This document shows positions 47,076 through 55,257 of a DNA stretch of 64,000 bases, in pieces. The position numbers and the translations under genes were made by a program. A model generated the notes under the pieces. The model worked only from the letters and a program-made list of their open reading frames with translations, had not been told where the DNA came from and did no database searches. Source of the stretch: Simiduia aestuariiviva (lineage in GTDB: Bacteria > Pseudomonadota > Gammaproteobacteria > Pseudomonadales > Cellvibrionaceae). Numbering within the stretch: position 1 is the stretch's first letter; the number at the start of each line of letters is the position of its first letter. The stretch is from assembly GCF_014192475.1 (NCBI RefSeq), contig NZ_JACHXZ010000003.1:62001-126000 (forward strand), given 5' to 3'.

Positions 47076-47706
47076 AATTTCTAACGTTCCCCATAGGTGG
47101 TCTCCCTTACGCGTTTAGTCGGCGAGCACTCACAGCATTTGCCTTTCAATGACGACTTTCATAAACACCAACTGACATTCGCTTTTCATGCATGTACATG
47201 CGGGCTCAACATCTATCAATTACGGTCTGGTTCAGAACGCCTTAAGCGCAGTGGATAATTGAGATAAGCCCTCGCCTTCAGCCACCATGAGAATACACAA
47301 CTAAACCCGGCCCGCCCATCCTCATCAGCGAAGCAATCGCATATTCTGCTCTACGCATCTCAATAGACCGCAGAAAAGCCGGTAAATCTTATAAAGTCCC
47401 GCAAATTGTGGTTGCTCGGCGGTAGAGTCTGTGGAACCAAATCTGCTAATTGGATAAGCAGCTCTACCCCATGTGTAGCCCCCTTGCAATTAATTGCCGC
47501 AAGTTGTTTGAATCTCCAATCCACACCAACTACGCTCAGTTACGTGACATGAGACGCAGGCGTAAAAGCGCCGAATCATGGCGCAAATTAAAAGCCCCCT
47601 GCTGTGGTCAGAGGTATCTCAGTCGATGCGGTAATGAGAGGTAATCAATTGCAGATTGATCCCGTAGGCGTGTTGAACATTCAATCGCTCTCTCTGGAGA
47701 ATAATA
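47076..47706. other. 631-bp intergenic region upstream of the M43 protease
   Basis: No convincing gene. It contains a two-part stem at 47421-47468, hairpins GCGCC/GGCGC at 47568-47584 and ATCAAT/ATTGAT at 47644-47660, and the promoters of the flanking divergent genes. The number of small stems in the last 300 bp suggests a structured leader for the protease mRNA. Confidence 0.45.
47421..47468 (+). repeat. Two-part stem in the M43 protease leader region
   Basis: GGTAGAG (47421-47427) pairs with CTCTACC (47462-47468); an inner CTGCT (47443-47447) pairs with AGCAG (47457-47461) directly abutting the outer stem, leaving a 15-nt bulge on the left. No known RNA family recognised. Confidence 0.5.
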
Positions 47707-48612
47707 ATGAAATATGCATCACTAGGCGCGTCAATCGCGCTTGCCCTCGGCATGGCAACACTGCCCATGACCGCCGACGCTCAAAATGAAAACGCCTTCG
47801 AGCACGCCAACCCCAATGCAAAATTTTTACGGTGCGGCACTAAAACACCCAGCAGCGCTGAAACGGAGTTAATGCAAAAACATCTGATAAATCAACGAGG
47901 CAAACCTGGCGGTGGCGGTGGCTACACGCCAAGGCCGAACGGCTCAGTGGTGGTGAACGTGTACATGCACGTGATTACCGACAGCAACAACAATGGCGCC
48001 TTGTCGTCGGGCACAATAAATTCCCAAATTTCAGTGCTCAATAATGCCTACAAAAATACGCCATTTACCTTTAACCTCGTTAAAACCACCGTTACTGCCA
48101 ACGACGCTTGGTACACCGCAGGCTATGGCAGCCAGGCCGAACGCGATATGAAATCAACGTTGCGCGAGGGTGGCGCAGGCGACCTCAATTTCTATGTCAA
48201 CAATATTGGCGACGGATTATTAGGCTGGGCAACCTTCCCAACGGACTACAGCTCTAACCCCGTCAATGACGGCGTCGTGGTACTCAATGCCAGCCTCCCC
48301 GGCGGCAGCGCTGATCCGTATAACGAAGGTGACACTGGCACGCACGAAGTCGGCCACTGGCTGGGCCTTTACCATACTTTCCAGGGCGGCTGCGGTGGCA
48401 GCGGCGACTACGTCAGCGATACCCCCGCTGAAAAGAGCCCTGCTTATGGATGTCCTATCGGTCGCGATTCGTGCACTAAAGGCAAGAACGCCGCAGGGTT
48501 AGACCCAGTGGAAAACTTTATGGATTACTCAGACGACTCCTGCATGTACCAATTCACCTCAGGACAATCACTGCGTGCTGATGAATTGAGTTATGTTTAT
48601 CGAAATCTGTAG
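47707..48612 (+). CDS. Secreted M43-family zinc metalloprotease
   Basis: 301 aa. Signal peptide to TADAQ (about residue 26), a short propeptide with Cys43 in LRCGTKTPS (possible cysteine switch), a Gly-rich linker, then a metzincin domain with HEVGHWLGLYH: His213, Glu214, His217, His223. The Met-turn is in NFMDYSDDSCM. Three to four disulfides are likely (CGGSGDYVSDTPAEK, YGCPIGRDSC). Similar to pappalysin-like (M43B) extracellular proteases such as ulilysin. CTGGAG precedes the start; an intrinsic terminator follows. Confidence 0.92.
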   Translation: MKYASLGASIALALGMATLPMTADAQNENAFEHANPNAKFLRCGTKTPSSAETELMQKHLINQRGKPGGGGGYTPRPNGSVVVNVYMHVITDSNNNGALSSGTINSQISVLNNAYKNTPFTFNLVKTTVTANDAWYTAGYGSQAERDMKSTLREGGAGDLNFYVNNIGDGLLGWATFPTDYSSNPVNDGVVVLNASLPGGSADPYNEGDTGTHEVGHWLGLYHTFQGGCGGSGDYVSDTPAEKSPAYGCPIGRDSCTKGKNAAGLDPVENFMDYSDDSCMYQFTSGQSLRADELSYVYRNL

Positions 48613-48634
48613 ATTGCCGTCTCTCGGCTAAATC

Positions 48635-48659
48635 AAAGGCGCTTCGGCGCCTTTTTTAA
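48635..48659 (+). terminator. Terminator of the M43 protease gene
   Basis: Stem AAAGGCGC / GCGCCTTT with TTCG tetraloop and T run, 22 nt after the stop. Confidence 0.92.
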
Positions 48660-48735
48660 TGCGCACTCTGCCCCTGTAGCTAGATTGGCAAGGTGAATTG
48701 CAGGGCTGGGTATGAAAGATCAGACACTTTGCTCG

Positions 48736-48950
48736 CGGGATTTACGACCGCCATGGATGGCGGAAGTGCATAAAAAGCGCATAAAATGCAGGAGCAAATT
48801 TATTCACTTCCTCCCTGGCACTCCCTACCGGCGTCCTGCCTCTCGGGATGTACGACCGCCATGGATGGCGGAAGTGCATAAATTGCAGGAGCAAATTTAT
48901 GCCCTACATCCCTGGCACTCCCTACCGGCGTCCTGCCTCTCGGGATGTAC
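48736..48950. repeat. Palindrome-bearing repeat, two copies and a partial third
   Basis: The boundary sequence CGGGATGTAC (first copy CGGGATTTAC) occurs at 48736, 48844 and 48941. Units one and two are 108 and 97 bp; the difference is an 11-bp insertion in unit one. Each full unit has the palindrome CCGCCATGGATGGCGG (48748 and 48856) followed by GAAGTGCATAA and ends with CCCTGGCACTCCCTACCGGC. Looks like an extragenic palindromic repeat family; the 101-codon open frame across it is not a real gene. Confidence 0.88.
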
Positions 48951-49136
48951 CTACATCCCTGTAGGCAAAAAGCCCACGGGGGTTGCCCGTGGGAAGGTCT
49001 GTGTGGCAGCACAGTAAATTACGCGTTGTTAATCAACAGATAGTTTCACTCCTCCGGTTAGTGGTCCCCCGCCACCGCGTCCTTGTGATGACTGGGGTGG
49101 AAAAGCTTGGCGTCCGTGCCGAGCGACCTCACAGGA

Positions 49137-49856
49137 TTAGTGACCCATTGCCATGGCTGCTGCAGTAGGCTGTACGATGGTGATATCGACGCGGCGCTCG
49201 AGGGCGTAAGCTTCTAGGTCACCTCGGCGAGCGTTAGATTGCCCCGAACCAAAAGCGCTAACCGCAATGCGGTCCGGCTCAATGCCCGTTGATTCCAATA
49301 CTTGCTGCACCGACACCGCGCGGTAGTGCGACAACACATTGTTGTATTCATCGGTACCGCGCGGGTCCGCGTGACCGTTTAGCTGGATCGCGAGCGTTGG
49401 ATTTTTTACCAGAAATTGCGCCAAGGATTCCACCTGCGCCCTGCCCTGCTCGGTAAGTACGTCCGAGCCTGTGTGAAACATCACTTGTAATTGCAACTGA
49501 TCGAGTGCCAGCGCTTGCAACTCGGCCATGCGGGCTTCCTGCTCAGATAAACTTTGGTTGCGGGCAGCTAACTCTGTACTTAAAATTTCCACCTGTTGCT
49601 CCGTATGTGCCAGTGCCACCGTTAAATCCTCTTGCTCATCAACCTGCTTAATTTGCTCTGCGACATACACGCCGCCCAATGCACCGATAAACATACCGAT
49701 GGGCCCGCCCACAATCGCACCCATGACGCTGCCCGTGGTAAAGGCGGTGCCCTGTTTGAGTTCAGTGAGCCCCTTGCTGGCAGCCTGCGCAGGAGCGGTA
49801 ATGGTGGCGGCGGAGATCGCGGTTGAAATTGCGGCTAGTGCGATAATTTTTTTCAT
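49137..49856 (-). CDS. pdsO: Sortase-system OmpA-like protein PdsO
   Basis: 239 aa. Signal peptide (to AQAA), a glycine-zipper hydrophobic segment (42-62, GAIVGGPIGMFIGALGG), a coiled coil (about 70-115, LTVALAHTEQQVEILSTELA) and an OmpA-C domain (about 125-230: MFHTGSDVLTEQG, LNGHADPRGTDEYN) that should bind peptidoglycan. This layout matches the sortase-associated OmpA-like protein of the proteobacterial dedicated sortase system. CAGGAA precedes the start. It is downstream of pdsS on the same strand, separated by 206 bp that contain a candidate PdsR box. Confidence 0.88.
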   Translation of the reverse strand: MKKIIALAAISTAISAATITAPAQAASKGLTELKQGTAFTTGSVMGAIVGGPIGMFIGALGGVYVAEQIKQVDEQEDLTVALAHTEQQVEILSTELAARNQSLSEQEARMAELQALALDQLQLQVMFHTGSDVLTEQGRAQVESLAQFLVKNPTLAIQLNGHADPRGTDEYNNVLSHYRAVSVQQVLESTGIEPDRIAVSAFGSGQSNARRGDLEAYALERRVDITIVQPTAAAMAMGH

Positions 49857-49974
49857 GATGAATTCCTGTTTGATCTAGGTCGTTGACTAAAGCGGAAGGG
49901 TTACTCCCTGTCCTTGATGCTTAGTAAACCAAGACAAACGGGCAAAGCGCTGACTGAATTGCGATGGAGTTGGG

Positions 49975-49994
49975 ATCGATTGTGGCGAAATGTG
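49975..49994 (-). promoter_or_regulatory. Candidate PdsR box upstream of pdsO
   Basis: On the minus strand GCCACATTTC directly followed by GCCACAATCG, a 10-bp direct repeat ending 118 bp before the pdsO start. It matches 17 of 20 positions of the box at 52881-52900 and has the same orientation toward its gene. With flanking TT and ATC, the match is 22 of 25. Tandem 10-bp half-sites are the usual target form of OmpR-family regulators such as PdsR. Inferred, not proven. Confidence 0.6.
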
Positions 49995-50062
49995 GCAATG
50001 GGTTGCACGTCCATTGAACATGGGCTTGGCGGCAAAAAATCATAGAGTCGCAGCGGTGAATA

Positions 50063-52096
50063 TTACGCGTCGGTGATCGGCAGACGCACGGTAAACACAA
50101 CGCCACTGCCATCGGCTCGATTGGCCGCACTCACACGGCCATTATGAAAATCGACAATCAGGCGCACTATGTGCAAGCCCAGCCCTAGATGAGAGCTGGA
50201 TTGCGCCGTGCGCGGCCGAATTGAAACCAATGAGTCGAATAACTGGTGTTGCATGGCCTCAGGCAACAGAGAACCATCATTGCTGACTTGCAAGATGACA
50301 TGATGCTCAGAGCGTCCAAGGGTGAGTAAAATGCATCCGCTGGCGGGGCAGAAATCCACGGCGTTTTCAACGAGCTTATCGAGCATTTGCACCAGCAGCT
50401 CCGGCGCCAACAACATCTGATAGCCCGCTGAATCTTCGATGTGCAATGAGATCTTCCGCCCAAAGGAATCGCTGTAAGCGCGCACAAGGTCGGTCAAAAG
50501 GTCATCCACAGCCACCCACTCTTTATCGGCTTGAGCGAGTGAAGCCTCCAAATGCGTTGCCGCACTCATGGCGTTGAGGATGCCCGACAACCGATCGGCA
50601 CCGGCCTGTGCCCGCTGGTGATAGATCGCAAGATTGGGGCTTTCAGCCGCACTTGGCAATTCTGATTTCACATTGTCGAGAGAGCTTTTTACCACCGCCA
50701 ACGGCGTGCGCAATTCGTGCGACAGCTTGCTCGACAGCGTTTGCAAATAGTCGGTGTAGTCACCGAGGCGCTGCAAGACCCGTGAAAAACTGCGACTCAA
50801 ATCGCCCAGTTCATCGGCCCGTGTATTGTCCGGTAAATCGTGGCTAACTACCCCGCGCTCGCCCAGTGCTTGCTCGGCGGCGCGCGCCAGCCGGCGCACG
50901 CGCCAACTCAACCAGCTGGCGTAACCAAGTAAGCCAAAACCCAACACCAACACGGTCAGCAAGCTGTACAACAACAAACGCCATAGCGCTTGCTGTGTGC
51001 CTTCATCCTGGGCCTGCGCGCTTTGTTCCAACACGACGTAGCCAGCAATGTCATTGCCGGCATAAATGGGCAGGCGCACCTGTGCTACCCATGTATCGCG
51101 CGTGTAATACCACTGCTGCTGCGCCGTGTCTGTCGCCGGTAAAAAGCCTGCGACGGCCAGGTCGCGCCATTGAGGTAGAACTGGACGCGCCAATAGAATG
51201 CGCCATAGCCACGCATAGGGCATGGCCGCCGGGGCGGGATAATCTGAAGGTTGTCCCGCAAAGCTACCCGCATCCGCCAACAACCACCGCTGGGGTGACA
51301 ACACCATCCAACGCTGATCTGCTTCGGCAAACACCGCCAACAAACCGTTTAGATCCGGGTGTTGCCGCATCACGGGTGGCAGCGCTATGGCATTGGCGCT
51401 GCTACTGAGACGCACCACGGCAGCACCCGGAGATTGACTCACCACCGTCACCGACAAGCCCTCCTGCGCCATGGCCACCGGTAGCTGAAATTCCAACTGG
51501 TAGCCGCCCACCCGCTCTTGCCAATGCGCCACAATGCGATGTTCTAGTTGCACTTGTTGTCCAGCCCAGCGGTAAACCTGCGCCCGACCGGGCGCACTGG
51601 CCGAAATAAAGTATTGATGTTGCTCGCCGCGCACGTTGCGCGTTCGCATCACTAAATGGTCGCCGCTCGCAACCGCATCTAGCGCGGGATTGTGATAGTG
51701 CACGTCGCGATCTGTCACACGCACAAAGCCATACAACTGACTGCCGAATTCAGCCAATTGCACCGTTCCCTGCACGCTGGCATCGGGCTTGCCGAGGGTC
51801 CGCGGACTGAACGGATAGTAGCGCCACTCATCGTCATAACCATCCACAATGGGCGCCGCGGGCAAGGGGTGCGCATAGAGAGGTTGACTGCCAGCAGGTG
51901 CTAAATGGCGGCTCGTCAGCGCCAAGTATTCACCGTCGCTGGCGAGTAATTTTGCCACCGCGCGCGCACTGGCCGTCATGGCGCGCAATTGGCCATCGCG
52001 CAAGGTCGATTGCATTTCTGAAATGTATTGCAGCGCGGCCCAAGGCAATACCAGGGTTAAGGCCGCGAGTAAAATCAGTTGATGCCGCAGCCGCAC
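50063..52096 (-). CDS. pdsS: Dedicated sortase system sensor histidine kinase PdsS
   Basis: 677 aa. Membrane helix 1 about 7-25, a large periplasmic sensor (about 30-370) opening with IVDGYDDEWRYY, which resembles carbohydrate-binding CBM9-like modules, helix 2 at 374-397, HAMP-like linker, then HisKA with His460 (LSHELRTPL) and HATPase (LVENAVDF, HLGLGLHIV). GTG start one base after the pdsR stop. The kinase is the expected partner of PdsR and should report an envelope signal that controls sortase locus expression. Signal unknown. Confidence 0.92.
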   Translation of the reverse strand: MRLRHQLILLAALTLVLPWAALQYISEMQSTLRDGQLRAMTASARAVAKLLASDGEYLALTSRHLAPAGSQPLYAHPLPAAPIVDGYDDEWRYYPFSPRTLGKPDASVQGTVQLAEFGSQLYGFVRVTDRDVHYHNPALDAVASGDHLVMRTRNVRGEQHQYFISASAPGRAQVYRWAGQQVQLEHRIVAHWQERVGGYQLEFQLPVAMAQEGLSVTVVSQSPGAAVVRLSSSANAIALPPVMRQHPDLNGLLAVFAEADQRWMVLSPQRWLLADAGSFAGQPSDYPAPAAMPYAWLWRILLARPVLPQWRDLAVAGFLPATDTAQQQWYYTRDTWVAQVRLPIYAGNDIAGYVVLEQSAQAQDEGTQQALWRLLLYSLLTVLVLGFGLLGYASWLSWRVRRLARAAEQALGERGVVSHDLPDNTRADELGDLSRSFSRVLQRLGDYTDYLQTLSSKLSHELRTPLAVVKSSLDNVKSELPSAAESPNLAIYHQRAQAGADRLSGILNAMSAATHLEASLAQADKEWVAVDDLLTDLVRAYSDSFGRKISLHIEDSAGYQMLLAPELLVQMLDKLVENAVDFCPASGCILLTLGRSEHHVILQVSNDGSLLPEAMQHQLFDSLVSIRPRTAQSSSHLGLGLHIVRLIVDFHNGRVSAANRADGSGVVFTVRLPITDA

Positions 52097-52097
52097 C

Positions 52098-52787
52098 TCA
52101 TGTATCCCAGCGGTAGCCCATACCGTAGGCTGTTTTTATGCAGTCAAAGGCGGGATCAACGGCAATAAATTTTTTGCGCAATCGTTTGATGTGAGAGGTA
52201 ATGGTATTGTCATCCAACACCACGTTAGCGGCGTCCATTAATTGCTGGCGGCTTTTTACATGGCCTGGGTGTTTTGCCAGAGCCTGCAATATCCACAATT
52301 CCGTGACCGTTAAATCGAGTGGTACCTCCTGCCAGCGTGCGCACATGCGGTCCATGTCCAACAACAATTCGCCGCGCTGCATTTGTTCACCACTGGCTTG
52401 ACTCGCGTTAGCTAACGCATCTACCCGCCGAAACAAGGCGTTCACGCGTGCCAACATGTGCGGTTGGCTAATGTCTTTCGTGAGGTAATCGTCGGCGCCT
52501 AAGCGCAAGCCCGACACCACATCAAAGTCGCTGTCGCGCGCGGTGAGAAAAATGATGGGAACCGCGGGCGATAAGCTGCGCAATTCGCGACACAAATCAA
52601 AGCCCCCCTCGTACTCAGCCCCCAAACCCACATCGATAATGGCGAGATCGGGTAAGCGCTGCTTAAAGGCGGCCAGTGCGCTCGGACGATCCGCATAAAC
52701 GCTGACACCAAAACCCTGACGCATCAATGCTGCGCGGCAATTTTCAGCCAGATCGGCTTCATCTTCTACTACAGCAATGTGGCGCAA
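52098..52787 (-). CDS. pdsR: Dedicated sortase system response regulator PdsR
   Basis: 229 aa OmpR-family regulator. Receiver domain with Glu9-Asp10 (VVEDEADLAE), phosphoacceptor Asp52 (LAIIDVGLG), Thr (FLTARD) and Lys (LTKDIS); C-terminal winged helix (LTVTELWILQALAKHPGHVKS, NTITSHIKRLRKKF, AYGMGYRW). First gene of the pdsR-pdsS unit, divergent from the target-sortase pair across a 208-bp region holding a tandem box. Confidence 0.93.
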   Translation of the reverse strand: MRHIAVVEDEADLAENCRAALMRQGFGVSVYADRPSALAAFKQRLPDLAIIDVGLGAEYEGGFDLCRELRSLSPAVPIIFLTARDSDFDVVSGLRLGADDYLTKDISQPHMLARVNALFRRVDALANASQASGEQMQRGELLLDMDRMCARWQEVPLDLTVTELWILQALAKHPGHVKSRQQLMDAANVVLDDNTITSHIKRLRKKFIAVDPAFDCIKTAYGMGYRWDT

Positions 52788-52880
52788 AGCAATTCCTCAA
52801 CCAGACGTTTAAATGATAAAGCGACGAACCCTCGGCATTGTAACCACTTGCCCGCCATTAGGCACCCCACAGGCGGTGTT

Positions 52881-52900
52881 GCCACAATTGGCCACAATTG
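52881..52900 (+). promoter_or_regulatory. Candidate PdsR box upstream of the sortase target gene
   Basis: Two perfect tandem copies of GCCACAATTG (52881-52890, 52891-52900), 95 bp before the target ATG and in the spacer shared with pdsR. A near copy with the same orientation precedes pdsO. A TCTATT at 52915-52920 could be a -10 element, which would place the second half-site over the -35. The role is inference from position, form and repetition. Confidence 0.65.
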
Positions 52901-52995
52901 ATCACTTGCCTGCCTCTATTCATCCACCGGCTGACCCTATTCCCCGCGCTAAATAGCACCAATTGATTCCCCCATTCAGCCATAGGATTACCGCC

Positions 52996-55257
52996 ATGTG
53001 TTTCTCACCACGCCGCATTCCCAGACACCTCATTTTGGAACAACCCAAACAGCCTAATCCGTGGCTGGGTCGCTGGCTAAAATTGGTGGGGGCCCTCACC
53101 TTTTTGGTGCTTGGCCTCGTCATTGCCGATATCGCTCGCGCCAAGGCTATTACCAGCAACATCGATATTGAACCACTGCGCGCCACCAGTGGCACACTGG
53201 CCTTTAAACACGGCACGGGCTATGTGCAGGCAACGCATTTAGAAAGTGAAGCGCGGGTCACCATCAACGGCATGGTGGCGCGCATGTCACTGACCCAACA
53301 TTTCAAAAATGACACGGACCAATGGCAGGAGGCCACCTACACTTTTCCCCTGAGCGAAACCTCCGCCGTTAATCGCATGGAAATGCGCATCGGTGAGCGC
53401 ACAATCGTGGCGCGCATACGCGAGCGGGAGGCCGCTAAAAAAATCTACCAAGAGGCGCGCGATGCGGGCAAAACAGCCGCGTTAACTGAGCAACAAAGAC
53501 CCAATATATTTACCCAGCAAGTGGCAAACATCGGCCCCGGCGAAACTGTATCAATTGTGCTGCATGTGACCCAGCCGGTGGACTACCAAAACGGTCGATT
53601 CCATTGGCGCCTGCCAATGACACTGACGCCCCGCTACATTCCCGGCCCGCCCCTGCGAGACAGCAACGCCTATGGCCGTCCAGCCCACGAAGAGGATGTG
53701 CGAAATTCAACTCAACGACACTCACTGCCACTCACACTCACTGGCCTTGGCTGGGCACTACCCACCGCGCAGGTACCCGACGCGCCGCTTATCACACCAC
53801 ACTATCACCCTGCACCGACCATCACCGATAACCCCATGCGCTTACACATCTCCTTGAACGCAGGCTTACCACTGGCGCGCATCGAGGCGAGCTATCACGA
53901 CATTAGCGTGGTAAAGCAGGGCGACACACACGCAATCAGCACCCAACAATCACAGGTCGCCATGGACCGCGATTTTGAACTGACGTGGCAACCGGTGGCC
54001 AGTCAACAACCAGAGGCCGCGCTGTTTACCGAACAGCTCAATGGCGAATACTACGGCCTGCTCATGGTGCTGCCCCAGCATCTGCAACAGCAACCCGCCC
54101 ATCTGCCGCGCGATGTGGCATTTATTATTGACACCTCTGGGTCTATGGATGGACCATCCATCCTACAGGCGAAGGCGAGTCTTGCTCGCGCGCTGTCACG
54201 GCTGCGACCAATCGATCGCTTTAACGTGATCGAATTCAACTCAACGTTTTCTACACTGTTCACTCAACCGCAATCTGCTCATTCACATAATATTCAGCGC
54301 GCATTGCATTTTGTTCAGCGTTTACACGCAGGCGGCGGCACCGAAATGGCACCCGCACTGGCTGCGGCGCTCGCGGCGCCCGCCGACGAATCCTGGTTAA
54401 AACAAGTGGTGTTTATCACTGATGGCAGCGTTGGCAATGAACAACAACTGTTTACTTTGATTCACAATAAGCTGGGCAATGCGCGGTTGTTTACCGTGGG
54501 AATTGGCTCAGCACCCAACAGCTTTTTTATGCGTAAAGCTGCGCAATTCGGTCGCGGCACCTTTACCCATATTGGCAGCCAACAGGAAGTAGCTGAAAAA
54601 ATGGATGCCCTGTTCGTTAAGCTACAAAGTGCTCAGCTCGCGCAATTGAACATAGATTGGCCCAAAGGCATGCAGGCCGAAATCTGGCCACAACGGCTTC
54701 CCGATGTGTACGCCAATGAGCCACTGTTGTTGGCGGTGAAACTCTCGGGCCCACAATCAATACCGTCGCAAATCACTGTCAGTGGCTATACGGCACAAGG
54801 CCAATGGCAGCGACATATCCCATTGACTCTGCACGCAGCGCCCTTAGTGAGGGAAGCTGCACCCAAGGGCATCGCCACCGTGTGGGCGCGGGCAAAAATT
54901 TCGGCGCTACTCGACGAAAAAGTGCGCGGTGTAGATTCTGAAACCATCAAGGCGCGCGTCTTGCCCCTTGCACTCACCCATGAGCTTTTGTCACCGTATA
55001 CCAGTCTTGTGGCTGTGGACGAAACGCCTCGACGAGCCACGGATCAAATGCTGGCGTCGAACGCTGTTACAAATTTATTGCCCGCGGGCCAACGCGCGTC
55101 GTCGCTGACCTACCCGCGCACCGCTACCGCAGCGCCGCTGTGGCTGGCCGCCGGACTGCTGTCATTTTGTGCGCTCCTGCTTGCCTTGTACTGGCCAAAA
55201 CGTTGGTCAAGGTTGCAGCGACACTTAAGCTTAACCACTGCGCAGCTTTCATCATGA
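52996..55257 (+). CDS. Sortase target protein with VIT and vWA domains
   Basis: 753 aa from the ATG at 52996 (AGGA upstream; a TTG at 52963 lacks one). N-terminal hydrophobic segment 28-48 for export; VIT domain about 75-195 (ATYTFPLSETSAVNRMEM, REREAAKKIYQEARDAGKTA); von Willebrand A domain about 370-540 with a complete MIDAS: Asp379, Ser381, Ser383 (DTSGS), Thr449 (GGGTE) and Asp476 (ITDGS). The C-terminus is a sorting tail: YPRTA at 706-710, a hydrophobic helix (about 714-732), then basic WPKRWSRLQRH. Matches the marine proteobacterial sortase target family. Likely a surface protein like inter-alpha-trypsin inhibitor heavy chains, attached or processed by the adjacent sortase. Confidence 0.93.
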   Translation: MCFSPRRIPRHLILEQPKQPNPWLGRWLKLVGALTFLVLGLVIADIARAKAITSNIDIEPLRATSGTLAFKHGTGYVQATHLESEARVTINGMVARMSLTQHFKNDTDQWQEATYTFPLSETSAVNRMEMRIGERTIVARIREREAAKKIYQEARDAGKTAALTEQQRPNIFTQQVANIGPGETVSIVLHVTQPVDYQNGRFHWRLPMTLTPRYIPGPPLRDSNAYGRPAHEEDVRNSTQRHSLPLTLTGLGWALPTAQVPDAPLITPHYHPAPTITDNPMRLHISLNAGLPLARIEASYHDISVVKQGDTHAISTQQSQVAMDRDFELTWQPVASQQPEAALFTEQLNGEYYGLLMVLPQHLQQQPAHLPRDVAFIIDTSGSMDGPSILQAKASLARALSRLRPIDRFNVIEFNSTFSTLFTQPQSAHSHNIQRALHFVQRLHAGGGTEMAPALAAALAAPADESWLKQVVFITDGSVGNEQQLFTLIHNKLGNARLFTVGIGSAPNSFFMRKAAQFGRGTFTHIGSQQEVAEKMDALFVKLQSAQLAQLNIDWPKGMQAEIWPQRLPDVYANEPLLLAVKLSGPQSIPSQITVSGYTAQGQWQRHIPLTLHAAPLVREAAPKGIATVWARAKISALLDEKVRGVDSETIKARVLPLALTHELLSPYTSLVAVDETPRRATDQMLASNAVTNLLPAGQRASSLTYPRTATAAPLWLAAGLLSFCALLLALYWPKRWSRLQRHLSLTTAQLSS

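Noticed and set aside
47521-47706. Possible c-di-GMP riboswitch upstream of the M43 protease (GACGCA and GGCGCAAA-like pieces)
   Set aside because: The conserved GEMM core (CACGCACAGGGCAAACC and the GGGACGCAAAGCC partner in order) is not present; similarity is limited to short fragments.
48712-49017. 101-codon open frame over the palindromic repeats
   Set aside because: The product is a translation of the repeat units (RPPWMAEVHK twice) with no ribosome site or protein-like composition.
46611-49136. Genomic island or mobile element
   Set aside because: Repeats and a gene-poor stretch are present, but there is no transposase, integrase, terminal repeat pair or tRNA boundary.
55140-55253. Longer sortase start inside the target gene
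   Set aside because: The extension lies in the target's membrane-tail coding region; ATGATG at 55254 gives a normal sortase N-terminus with its own membrane helix.
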